A DNA stretch of 64,000 nt from Afipia sp. P52-10. GTDB taxonomy: Bacteria > Pseudomonadota > Alphaproteobacteria > Rhizobiales > Xanthobacteraceae. The DNA is taken from NCBI RefSeq assembly GCF_000516555.1, contig NZ_AZSJ01000003.1, positions 889,001 to 953,000 on the forward strand, given 5' to 3'. Shown here piece by piece: positions 54,736 to 62,894 of this stretch (position 1 is its first letter; every line of letters begins with the position of its first letter). Both the position numbers and the translations under genes were made by a program. The notes below the pieces were generated by a model, which did no database searches, was not told the DNA's origin, and saw nothing but the letters and a program-made list of their open reading frames with translations.

Positions 54736-55833
54736 CTAGACTGGCCAATCCTCGGCAGTGATCTGCGCCGCATCGGCGCCGACGATCTCCGACAGCGACT
54801 CGCGGTTGGTCCGCCGCAGCACCGACACGAGATCGTTCTTGATCTCGTCCACGAGACCCAGTCCCTTGTAGATCAGCGACGAGTAAAGCTGGATCAGGCT
54901 CGCGCCGGCGCGGATCTTCATCAGCGCCGAGCCGCCAGAATCGATGCCGCCGACACCGATCAGCGGGAACGCGCCCTCGACCCGAACATAGGTCTCCGCC
55001 AGCATCCGTGTCGACAGCTTGAACAGCGGCCGTCCCGACAGCCCGCCCTGCTCCTCGGCGCGGACGGTATCGCGCAACGAGGGCGGGCGCGACAGCGTCG
55101 TGTTGGCGACGATCATGCCGTCCACCTTACGGCGGCGCGCGACCTGCACCACGTCGTCGAGCTCGTCCAGCGACAGATCCGGAGCAATCTTCAGCAGCAC
55201 CGGCGTCTCGCCGGCATTCCGCCGCACCCGCTCGCGTGCCTCGATCACCCGCGCCAAGAGATCGTCCAGCGCCGCCGCCTGCTGCAGATTGCGCAGCCCC
55301 GGCGTATTCGGCGACGAAACGTTGACGGTGAAATAGCTCGCCACCGGCGCGAACGTCTCGATCAGCTTGACGTAATCGGCTGTACGGTCGGCGGCGTCCT
55401 TGTTGGCGCCGACATTGACGCCGACGATGCCGCCATTGTGCGCCCGCCCGGCGAGCCGCCGCAGCACGATCTCGGCGCCGTCATTGTTGAAGCCCATCCG
55501 GTTGACGACGCCCTGGTCGCGCTCCAGACGGAACAGGCGTGGTCGCGGGTTACCGGACTGCGGCTTCGGCGTGACCGATCCGATCTCGACGAAGCCGAAC
55601 CCAAGCCGCAGCAGCGCATCAGGCGCTTCGGCGTTCTTGTCGAACCCGGCCGCCATGCCGACCGGGTTCGGAAAGTTGAGGCCGAAAGCGCGGATCGCCA
55701 GCCGCGGACTGTCCGGCCGGCGCTGACGCGGCGGCGGCAGGAAACGCAGGCCGCGGATCGCAAGCCCGTGCGCATACTCGGCGTCGAGCTTGCGCAGGAT
55801 CGGCAGCGTCAACGCATCGAAGGCACGGATCAC
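54736..55833 (-). CDS. pyrD: Dihydroorotate dehydrogenase (quinone), class 2
   Basis: 365 residues from a GTG at 55833. The N-terminal extension (IRAFDALTLPILRKLDAEYAHGL) is the membrane-associating helix pair of class 2 enzymes. FMN-site segments: NPVGMAAGFDKNAEAPDAL, FVEIGSVTPKPQSGNPRPR, and catalytic Ser region YFTVNVSSPNTPGLRN. It oxidises dihydroorotate using quinone in pyrimidine synthesis. The start overlaps the DUF952 stop by 4 bases. Confidence 0.96.
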   Translation of the reverse strand: MIRAFDALTLPILRKLDAEYAHGLAIRGLRFLPPPRQRRPDSPRLAIRAFGLNFPNPVGMAAGFDKNAEAPDALLRLGFGFVEIGSVTPKPQSGNPRPRLFRLERDQGVVNRMGFNNDGAEIVLRRLAGRAHNGGIVGVNVGANKDAADRTADYVKLIETFAPVASYFTVNVSSPNTPGLRNLQQAAALDDLLARVIEARERVRRNAGETPVLLKIAPDLSLDELDDVVQVARRRKVDGMIVANTTLSRPPSLRDTVRAEEQGGLSGRPLFKLSTRMLAETYVRVEGAFPLIGVGGIDSGGSALMKIRAGASLIQLYSSLIYKGLGLVDEIKNDLVSVLRRTNRESLSEIVGADAAQITAEDWPV

Positions 55834-56174
55834 GGGGCCAGCTCCGGAATGACATGCGACCCGTCCGCACGCTGGGTCAGGTCGACGATCGACAGCACCG
55901 CGCCGACATCGAGATCGCCATAGAGGTGCGGGAACAGGTCGCCACCGCGCGCGGGTTCCCAGCGCAGCGCAGCGCCAAGCGCATCGGCGTCCACCGCAAC
56001 CAGAAATAGCCCCTGCTGGCCGGAAAAATATTTCGCGGCGGTGCCCGGCACCTGGGCGGCGGTGGAAAAATGGATATAGCCGTCGCGCTTATCGTCGGCG
56101 CTGCCGCGATAGACGCCCTGGCGTTCGGCCTCGCGCCAGGCTGACGCCGGACAAATTTTATAGATCGTGGGCAC
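55830..56174 (-). CDS. DUF952 family protein
   Basis: 114 residues from a GTG at 56174; this gives the canonical N-terminus VPTIYKICPASAWREAE. Further signatures are GYIHFSTAAQVPGTAAKYF and HLYGDLDVGAVLSIVDL. Small cytoplasmic protein of unknown biochemical role, standardly found with pyrD in alphaproteobacteria, as here by a 4-base overlap. The ribosome site is weak, so a longer start cannot be excluded. Confidence 0.88.
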   Translation of the reverse strand: MPTIYKICPASAWREAERQGVYRGSADDKRDGYIHFSTAAQVPGTAAKYFSGQQGLFLVAVDADALGAALRWEPARGGDLFPHLYGDLDVGAVLSIVDLTQRADGSHVIPELAP

Positions 56175-56284
56175 CGCTACACGTTTTGATTGTTGTTTTA
56201 CTTTGCTTTCGCGCCGACCGTACCGGCGGCACGGGCCGCATTCAAGCCCGGCGGCCGATTCAGCGGGGCGGCCCACCATTTCGG

Positions 56285-56314
56285 TTGCAGGAATCGCCCT
56301 GTCAAGGTTATAAT
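56285..56314 (+). promoter_or_regulatory. Promoter candidate for the S24-family regulator
   Basis: TTGCAG (56285-56290), an 18-bp spacer and TATAAT (56309-56314), about 180 bp before the start codon. It leaves a leader of about 170 bases in which no further feature was recognised. Confidence 0.5.
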
Positions 56315-56493
56315 TCCTAATCAGGACAAAATTCACCGCCGAGGGCAGGCAGCCGACGATCCCGTCTCAATCCGTGCGCAACCATGCATGTGGCGCAAAC
56401 AATCTGCGCTCAAGCACACCCAAGCAAGTGCGCATCCACGTTGGTTCGGATCCCGATCTGCCACCGCCGTCTTCTGCAACCGGAGTTCATGCC

Positions 56494-57138
56494 GTGCCAC
56501 CCAAAGCCCGAGTGCTGACCCACGATCAGGTCTGGACCGCCATCGACCGCCTGGCCGCCCGTGCCGGCCTGTCCGCATCCGGCCTCGCCAAGCGCGCCGG
56601 CCTCGATCCCACCACCTTCAACAAGTCGAAGCGGATTACGCCGGATGGCCGCGAGCGCTGGCCGTCCACCGAATCCGTCTCCAAATCGCTCGCCGCCACC
56701 AACACCGGGATCGACACCTTCGTCGAGCTGATCGAGGGACCGGGCAAAGCGATGCGCGCGATCCCGCTGATCGGTTTCGCGGAAGCGGGCGCAGGCGGCT
56801 TTTTCGATGACGGCGGCTTTCCGGTCGGCAAGGGCTGGGACGAGGTGGCGGCGCTCGCCGTCAATGACGAGCATGCCTACGCGCTGGAGATTTCCGGCGA
56901 CTCCATGAAGCCGGCCTACCGCGACGGCGACGTGATCGTCGTCTCGCCGGCGGCGACCGTGCGCAAGGGTGATCGCGTGGTGGTGAAGACCAAGGACGGC
57001 GAGGTGATGGCGAAGGAACTGCGCCGCCGCTCGACCAAATCGATCGAGCTCGCCTCGCTCAATCCCAACCACCGCGACCGGACCTTCGCCGCGAAGGACA
57101 TCGAGTGGATCGCCCGCATCGTCTGGGCGAGCCAGTAA
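56494..57138 (+). CDS. HTH transcriptional regulator with S24 (LexA-like) peptidase domain
   Basis: 214 residues from a GTG at 56494 with GGAG at 8-base spacing. The N-terminal helix-turn-helix lies at about 10-70 (AARAGLSASGLAKRAGLDPT). The S24 domain has Ser137 (EISGDSMKPAYRDGD) and Lys174 (EVMAKEL), 37 residues apart as in LexA (119 and 156). Ala-Gly bonds at 98-99 and 100-101 (FAEAGAGGFF) lie where LexA/CI are cut. So it is a CI-like repressor likely able to self-cleave. It is not SOS LexA, whose N-terminus differs. Divergent from the DUF952-pyrD operon. Targets unknown. Confidence 0.9.
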   Translation: MPPKARVLTHDQVWTAIDRLAARAGLSASGLAKRAGLDPTTFNKSKRITPDGRERWPSTESVSKSLAATNTGIDTFVELIEGPGKAMRAIPLIGFAEAGAGGFFDDGGFPVGKGWDEVAALAVNDEHAYALEISGDSMKPAYRDGDVIVVSPAATVRKGDRVVVKTKDGEVMAKELRRRSTKSIELASLNPNHRDRTFAAKDIEWIARIVWASQ

Positions 57139-57250
57139 GGCGCCACACTCAAGCCGTCCCGCACCGACCATTGCAGCCGTCATTTCCGAGGCCGATATGA
57201 TTTGAGGATGCGGAGTATTTATTGCCGCCGCGCTTTCATCATGGGCATAG

Positions 57251-57387
57251 GGATGAATTCCGGGTTCGCGTCTTCGACGCGCCCCGGAATGACGGCTGGA
57301 TTTGATGGAACGCGCCTCAACCCATGCGGGGTGATCGCCGGCCTCATCCTTCGAGGCGCGGCGTTGCCGCTCCTCATCAGGATAAGG
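57251..57387. repeat. Family-2 and family-3 palindromes between the S24 regulator and lysS
   Basis: Family 2 at 57255-57292 (GAATTCCGGGTTCGCG ... CGCGCCCCGGAATGAC) and a family-3 element at 57341-57387 (CCTCATCCTTCGAGGCGCGG ... CGCTCCTCATCAGGATAAGG). The last ends 6 bases before the lysS stop. Confidence 0.75.
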
Positions 57388-57393
57388 AATCGA

Positions 57394-59037
57394 TCACGCC
57401 GCTGCGCGCTTCAGCGCCGCGTCGATCATCGCCACCGCGTTGCCGACGCCGTAGACCGCGACGAAGGAGCCGAAGCGCGGGCCCTTCTCCTGGCCGAGCA
57501 GCACCTGATAGAGCATGTTGAACCAGTCGAGCGCGACGCCCGGCCGGCCATCCTTGCCCTTCTTGGCATGATCGAGGAACGGCTCGCGGCGGCCGATCTC
57601 GTATACCACGTTCTGGATGTCCTCCGCGCTCGCATCCTGCGGCAACTGCGCCAGCGCGTTGCGCAGGTCCTGCAGCGCCGCCCGCTCGCCCTCGCTGGGC
57701 TCGCGGAACCTCTTCGACGGCAGCACGAAGTCGTGGAAATAGTTGATCGCGTAGCCGACCAGCGCATCGAGCTTCGGATGGGTCTGCGGGGTCACGCCCG
57801 GACGATAGCGGCCGATGAAGCCCCACAGCGTCTCGGCGTTCTCCGCGTTCGATGACGACACCAGCGTCAGCAGCATCTGGAACGTCACCGGCATGTCGGC
57901 CGCCGGCGGCTGGCCGGAATGGATGTGCCAGACCGGATTGGCCAGCCGCTGCTTGGTCTCCTGCCGCGGATAGGCTTCCAGGAACTGCTGGTAGTCGTCG
58001 ACGTTGCGCGGGATCACGTCGAAGTACAGCCGCTTGGCCGACTTCGGCTCGCGATACATGAACAGCGACAGCGACTCCGGCGAAGCGTAGCGCAGCCACT
58101 CTTCCATCGTCAGGCCGTTGCCCTTCGACTTGGAAATCTTCTGGCCCTTGTCGTCGAGGAACAATTCGTAGTTGAAGCCTTCCGGCGGCGTGCCGCCGAT
58201 CGCCGCGCAGATCTTCGCCGACAGCTTCACCGAATCGATCAGGTCCTTGCCCGCCATCTCGTAATCGACGCCGAGCGCGGCCCAGCGCATCGCCCAGTCC
58301 GGCTTCCACTGCAGCTTGCAGTGCCCGCCGGTCACCGGCAGGGTAACGCGCTCATTGGTTTCCGGATCGTCGTAGGAGATGGTGCCCGCCTTCGCGTCAT
58401 GCGCCACCACCGGCACGTACAGCACGCGTCCGGTGCGCGGGCAGATCGGCAGGAACGGCGAATAGGTCGCCGCCCGCTCCTCACGCAGGCTCGGCAGCAT
58501 GATCGCCATCACCTTGTCGAGCCGCGCCAGCATCGTCAGCAGCGTCGCGTCGAAACGGCCCGACTTGTAGTAGTCGGTGGCGCTGGCGAACTCGTAGTCG
58601 AAGCCGTAGGAATCGAGGAACGCGCGCAGCCGCGCGTTGTTGTGCGCGCCGAACGACGGGTAGGCGTTCGAGAACGGGTCCGGCACCGTGGTCAACGGCT
58701 TGTTGAGATGCTGCGCCAGCATCTCGCGGTTCGGCACGTTGTCCGGCACCTTGCGCAGACCGTCCATGTCGTCGGAGAAGGCGAGCAGGCGCGTCTTGAT
58801 CTTGTCGTCGGTAAGCACGCGGAAGGCATGGCGCACCATGGTCGTGCGCGCGACCTCGCCGAAGGTGCCGATATGCGGCAGCCCCGACGGACCGTAGCCG
58901 GTTTCGAACAGCACCTCGTCCTTCGGCTTCCGTTTCAGCCGCGCGACGATCTTCTTCGCTTCCTCGAACGGCCAGGCGTTCGATTGTTCGGCAAAGCTGC
59001 GCAGCTCGGTCAGCGGGGGCAAGGTTGCAGTCGTCAT
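57394..59037 (-). CDS. lysS: Lysyl-tRNA synthetase, class I
   Basis: 547 residues from the ATG at 59037, which has GGAG six bases before; the neighbouring ATG at 59040 is also possible. Class I signatures: the HIGH-like [13 protein letters not shown] and the KMSKS-like [11 protein letters not shown]. The class I enzyme, shared with archaea and spirochaetes, is the regular LysRS of alphaproteobacteria, while most other bacteria use class II. Ordinary housekeeping gene. Confidence 0.96.
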   Translation of the reverse strand: MTTATLPPLTELRSFAEQSNAWPFEEAKKIVARLKRKPKDEVLFETGYGPSGLPHIGTFGEVARTTMVRHAFRVLTDDKIKTRLLAFSDDMDGLRKVPDNVPNREMLAQHLNKPLTTVPDPFSNAYPSFGAHNNARLRAFLDSYGFDYEFASATDYYKSGRFDATLLTMLARLDKVMAIMLPSLREERAATYSPFLPICPRTGRVLYVPVVAHDAKAGTISYDDPETNERVTLPVTGGHCKLQWKPDWAMRWAALGVDYEMAGKDLIDSVKLSAKICAAIGGTPPEGFNYELFLDDKGQKISKSKGNGLTMEEWLRYASPESLSLFMYREPKSAKRLYFDVIPRNVDDYQQFLEAYPRQETKQRLANPVWHIHSGQPPAADMPVTFQMLLTLVSSSNAENAETLWGFIGRYRPGVTPQTHPKLDALVGYAINYFHDFVLPSKRFREPSEGERAALQDLRNALAQLPQDASAEDIQNVVYEIGRREPFLDHAKKGKDGRPGVALDWFNMLYQVLLGQEKGPRFGSFVAVYGVGNAVAMIDAALKRAAA

Positions 59038-59148
59038 CATGATCTCCAGACGCGACATGCTCTAGAATCTAGCATCCCGCGCGTCAAACAGGAAAGCAGC
59101 CCGTAAAACAGCCCAGAGAAACCGCCAATTGCGGTGCTTTGATAGCGG

Positions 59149-59802
59149 TCAGACCGGCTCGCGGCGGGCCAGCAGCCGGCTCGCCAGCAGGATCGCGAAA
59201 CCGGCCACGACGAACACGGCGATCAGCGCCAGCACATTGAGCGCCACCTGGCCGTAGCCGAGCCTGCCCACGTCGAGAAACGGATAGGGATAGAAGCCGG
59301 ACCAGCGGCCGCGCACCAGCACGAAAGCGAGATAGAACGCCGGATAGATCAGCCACAGCAGCGGATCGTACCAGCGCAGGCCCGCCTTGCGCATGACCCA
59401 CAGCCAGACCGCCAGATACGCCAGCGGCAGTGCATAGTGCAGCAGCATGTCGGCCAGCCACTGCGCGCCGCGCGGCGCCCACAGCGACTGCAGCACGCCG
59501 AGGTAAACCAGCATCACCACCGCGATGTAGGTCGCGACCGCCGAGCGCTCGAACGGATGCACGGTCCACTCGTTGGCCTTCGTGCGCAGCGCGAGCGCGG
59601 TCAGCATCAGCGCCGCGAGGACGTTGGCGTGGATGGTGAAGTAGGAGAAGAAGCGGACGGTCGCCTCGCCGACCGACAGGCCGAGCGGGCCGGCGGCCTG
59701 CAGCAGCAGACCATATTGCAGCACCAGCGCACCCCAGGCGACGAGCGCGAGCGCCCCTGCCGTCACGCGTTCCACCGTCGTCGTCATTCCCGTCGCGATC
59801 AT
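59149..59802 (-). CDS. Pr6Pr family membrane protein
   Basis: 217 residues with six membrane segments. Conserved FFSYFTIHANVLAALML, WLADMLLHYALPLAYLAVW and DPLLWLIYPAFYLAFVLVRG fit Pr6Pr (FAR-17a/AIG1-like) proteins, which have conserved Asn, His and Tyr residues within the membrane. Eukaryotic relatives hydrolyse fatty-acid esters of hydroxy fatty acids; bacterial function is unknown. Start at 59802 is tentative; an in-frame ATG five codons on is also possible. Confidence 0.88.
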   Translation of the reverse strand: MIATGMTTTVERVTAGALALVAWGALVLQYGLLLQAAGPLGLSVGEATVRFFSYFTIHANVLAALMLTALALRTKANEWTVHPFERSAVATYIAVVMLVYLGVLQSLWAPRGAQWLADMLLHYALPLAYLAVWLWVMRKAGLRWYDPLLWLIYPAFYLAFVLVRGRWSGFYPYPFLDVGRLGYGQVALNVLALIAVFVVAGFAILLASRLLARREPV

Positions 59803-59824
59803 CGCCGATGGAAGCCCAATGTTG

Positions 59825-60877
59825 TTAGAACGGACTCACCGAGAAATAGCGCAGCCACAGATCGGTATACTGCCCCTTTTCCCAGACCCGGAACATGGCC
59901 CAGTTCAGGGTCTGGCGCAGGATGTCGTTGCCGCGGCGAACGGCGATGCCGACGCCTTCGCCGAAATAGCGGCTTTCGGTGAAGGGCCCGCCGCTGAACG
60001 CGCAGCAGTCGGCAGAGTCGGTGCCGTTGATCCAGAACGAGAGCGCGATCGCATCGCCGAAGATGAAGTCGACATCGCCCCGACGCAGCGCCTGACGCAG
60101 TTCGTCATCATTCGGGAAGCTGACGATCTGCGCATCGGTGAACAGCGCCTTGAGATAGGCCTCGTGCGAGGAGCCGCCGATCACGCCGACCTTCTTCGCC
60201 TCCAGATATTCGGGACGAATCTCGGCCAGCACCGCATCCTTGCGTGCCACGAACCGTGCCGGCGTGCGGTAATACGGGTCGGTGAAATCGACGCGCTGGC
60301 GGATCTGCGGCGTCGGCGCCAGCGAAGCGATCGCCGCATCGCCCCGATTGGCGGCGAGCGAATCCAGCAGCGTCTCGAACCGGCGCATCTGGATGGTGCA
60401 GGTCACCTTGATTTCCGCGCACAGCAGGCGGGCGAAGTCGACGTTGAATCCGGCCGGGTTGCCGTCCGGCCCGGTGAAATTGAACGGCGGATAATCGGTC
60501 TCGGTCAGAAAGCGGATCACCGTTATGCGCGACAGGTCCGGCCGCTCCGGCCGGCGGCGCGGATCCCAGAAACCGGGAACGGCCTGGGTCGTGGTGGCCT
60601 GCGCCGGCGGGACCGCGACACCGGGGGTCAGCGGCCGCTCTTCGGCGCCCGAAGGAGGCTGAACCTGGCTTTCGGACCCGGCCGATGCCGGCGGAACCTG
60701 GTTCGGCTGGGCTTGAACTGGCGGGGTCTGGGGCGACGGAGGCTGCCCCGGTCGGGCTTGGGCAGGCGCTGCCGGCGGGACAGTCTGGGCCAGAGCGGGC
60801 GTCCAGAACCCGGCGAGCAAAAGCCCTGCCGCGAGGACAAGCTTTACCAAAATACCTTCAATGCGGAGCGCCGCCAT
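59825..60877 (-). CDS. Orphan periplasmic solute-binding protein (SBP_bac_3) with Pro-rich linker
   Basis: 350 residues. A signal peptide (about 1-30) is followed by a linker of about 80 residues dominated by Pro, Gln and Ala (about 31-110), then the family 3 binding domain (about 115-345): FLTETDYPPFNFTGPDGNPA, GFNVDFARLLCAEI, DAAIASLAPTPQIRQRVDFT. No permease or ATPase gene is nearby. A vicinal Cys pair (SADCCAFSGG) is present near residue 293. It could serve a permease encoded elsewhere or be a sensor subunit. Confidence 0.88.
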   Translation of the reverse strand: MAALRIEGILVKLVLAAGLLLAGFWTPALAQTVPPAAPAQARPGQPPSPQTPPVQAQPNQVPPASAGSESQVQPPSGAEERPLTPGVAVPPAQATTTQAVPGFWDPRRRPERPDLSRITVIRFLTETDYPPFNFTGPDGNPAGFNVDFARLLCAEIKVTCTIQMRRFETLLDSLAANRGDAAIASLAPTPQIRQRVDFTDPYYRTPARFVARKDAVLAEIRPEYLEAKKVGVIGGSSHEAYLKALFTDAQIVSFPNDDELRQALRRGDVDFIFGDAIALSFWINGTDSADCCAFSGGPFTESRYFGEGVGIAVRRGNDILRQTLNWAMFRVWEKGQYTDLWLRYFSVSPF

Positions 60878-60936
60878 GCCACCGTGCTGCCCGGACTGTC
60901 ACGAATGCGAGGCTTATAGCTGCTTCAGTCCGGCGC

Positions 60937-61530
60937 TCAGAGATATTTCTTCAGGTCCGCCGCGGCCTCTTCCGGCTGCCGCTTGATGTTGAACGGCGCG
61001 ACGAACCGGCCCTCGCGATCCATCAGGTAGATCAACGCGGTATGGTCCATGGTGTAGTCGCCATCCTTCAGCGGCACCTTCTTGGCGTAGACGCGATAGG
61101 CGGTGATGATCTTGGCGACCTGATCGGGCGAGCCGGTCAGCCCCTTCAGGTTGGGATCGAAACTGCCGAGGTAGGACTTCATCACCTCCGGCGTGTCGCG
61201 CTCCGGGTCCACCGAGACGAAGTAGGCATTGATGCGGCTCGCGTCGCCGCCCATCGCCCGCAGGATCTCCGACATCTCGAACAGCGCCGTCGGACACACG
61301 TCCGGACAGTGCGTAAAGCCGAAGAAGATGATGGTCGGCTTGCCCTGCAGGTTCTTCTCGGTGACCGCCTGACCGGATTGATCGACCAGTTGGAACGGCC
61401 CGCCGATCGAGGAGGCGGCGGTGACGCTGCGCGGGCCACCCATCAGCCAGAGCGTGAGCGCGAGCCCGACGGCGAGGCTTGCCGCGAAGGCGGCGATGAT
61501 GATCAGCGGGCGAAGCAGGCGGTCGGTCAT
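60937..61530 (-). CDS. SCO1/SenC family copper chaperone
   Basis: 197 residues. One N-terminal membrane helix (about 8-30) anchors a thioredoxin-fold periplasmic domain. Copper ligands are complete: Cys75 and Cys79 (FTHCPDVCPTALFEM) and His163 (YTMDHTALIYLMD). Sco proteins deliver copper to the CuA site of cytochrome oxidase subunit II, so this gene is functionally linked to ctaC 38 kb away. A small membrane-protein gene lies upstream in the same direction. Confidence 0.95.
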   Translation of the reverse strand: MTDRLLRPLIIIAAFAASLAVGLALTLWLMGGPRSVTAASSIGGPFQLVDQSGQAVTEKNLQGKPTIIFFGFTHCPDVCPTALFEMSEILRAMGGDASRINAYFVSVDPERDTPEVMKSYLGSFDPNLKGLTGSPDQVAKIITAYRVYAKKVPLKDGDYTMDHTALIYLMDREGRFVAPFNIKRQPEEAAADLKKYL

Positions 61531-61639
61531 GGGAGTATCCGGTTAGCGCGATCCCGGACGCCATGCGACAGGCAGGAACCGGGCGGGAACGATCATGCGC
61601 GAATGATCCAAGTCAAATGTTCGGGCTCAGAGGTTCACG

Positions 61640-61894
61640 TCAGAAGCATGCGGCGATCCCAGCGGCGATGGTCTCGAAGAACACCGCGGTCCCATAATGG
61701 ACCCAGAGCGCCAGCGCCCCGGCAAGGAACAGCAGCGCGACCGCCACGGCGGTCACCAGCGCAACCGGCAGCCGCTGGAGCGCTGGCAACGCCTCTGGGG
61801 GCGACGATGGCTCAACTGTCCGCACGTGTTTGCTCCAACGACCGGAAACGGAAGCTGAACGGTGCCGGACACGCTTGACAGCGCGATCGGGCAT
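61640..61894 (-). CDS. Small single-helix membrane protein
   Basis: 84 residues from the ATG at 61894 (weak GGCAGG next to it, so the start is uncertain). The N-terminal half is basic; a membrane helix covers about 46-66 (LVTAVAVALLFLAGALALWV) and the C-terminus is HYGTAVFFETIAAGIAACF. I recall similar C-termini in small Bradyrhizobium proteins. It lies 109 bases upstream of the Sco gene. Function unknown. Confidence 0.6.
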   Translation of the reverse strand: MPDRAVKRVRHRSASVSGRWSKHVRTVEPSSPPEALPALQRLPVALVTAVAVALLFLAGALALWVHYGTAVFFETIAAGIAACF

Positions 61895-62156
61895 CCTGCC
61901 GCTCAGCTCTTGCCTCTCAAATAGGCCCCGCGCGGAGGCCGGGCAAGCGGACAAGGCGTCCTAGCGCGCAATGAACCTCGCGGCATGCGGATTGCGGCAG
62001 GTCCAGATCACCACCGATCGTGCGGGAAAACCGCGCCTGCGTCACGCCGAAGTGACCTTTCCGATCCTACGGCGCTCGCAAAACCGTGATTGAAAACTGC
62101 AACCGCGATAGCGCGCGGCCCGCGCGTTCGATCCGCCGGCACTCAATCGACGCCGG

Positions 62157-62618
62157 TCAGTTGCCGCGCGCGGAGGCCTGGGCGTCGAGATAGCAGGGCC
62201 GGTACATGCTGGTGAGCTGGCGTCCGGACAGGAAGATCATGCGCGTCTTCAGCCCGCCCTTCTGGTTGATCCAGCGGCGGATATTCGGCGGATACATCGA
62301 ATACAGCATCCGCGTCGCCTCGGGGTTGGTGATCGCCTGGCCGCGGGCACCGAAATCCCACGCGGCATGGAAGCCAAGATTGGCGCGGGACGTCACGCAG
62401 ATGCGATCAGGGGAGACTGCGCCAAGGACGATCGTGCAGGCCGACGCGCACAACCCGTCGATCACCACCATCTCGTTGGAATTCTTCAGGCTCTGATAGC
62501 GATCGATGTAGGTGCCGATCCGGCCGCCACGATCATCGGCGATGCGGACCACCGCGTGACTCGAGGCAACACCTGCCAGAAGGAGAACCGCCGCGAGCAA
62601 CCCGGTTACGATCTTCAT
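62157..62618 (-). CDS. Periplasmic ClpP-like protein (COG3904 type)
   Basis: 153 residues from the ATG at 62618. Signal peptide (about 1-22, LLAAVLLLAGVASSHA). The core VVIDGLCASACTIVLGA with Ser59 and, 25 residues later, NLGFHAAW with His84 matches the spacing of a ClpP-crotonase-like Ser/His pair. Two Cys (57 and 61) flank Ser59 and a third (Cys74) follows. Such proteins are predicted periplasmic; peptidase activity has not, to my knowledge, been demonstrated. Confidence 0.82.
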   Translation of the reverse strand: MKIVTGLLAAVLLLAGVASSHAVVRIADDRGGRIGTYIDRYQSLKNSNEMVVIDGLCASACTIVLGAVSPDRICVTSRANLGFHAAWDFGARGQAITNPEATRMLYSMYPPNIRRWINQKGGLKTRMIFLSGRQLTSMYRPCYLDAQASARGN

Positions 62619-62894
62619 AGCCTGCCCTAGTGCCTCGATCAGATGATGCGATGCGAATTCGAGGCGCATCCAAACTTCTTGCGAGTCACGGCCTTTGTCC
62701 AGATCGTGACGATCGCTCAAACGAGATTCAAATCCAGTGTTGCGAAGAAGATGCACTTTCCTCGCGATGATCCCAAATTGACACGGCGACCATACGGCGA
62801 CGTGTGACTCGGCTCATGGTTCTCTCCTTCACATCGCGCCTTGACCCTGTTCCCCAGACAGCGCTTCAATTGCGGCGCGGTTGGGGGAACGACC

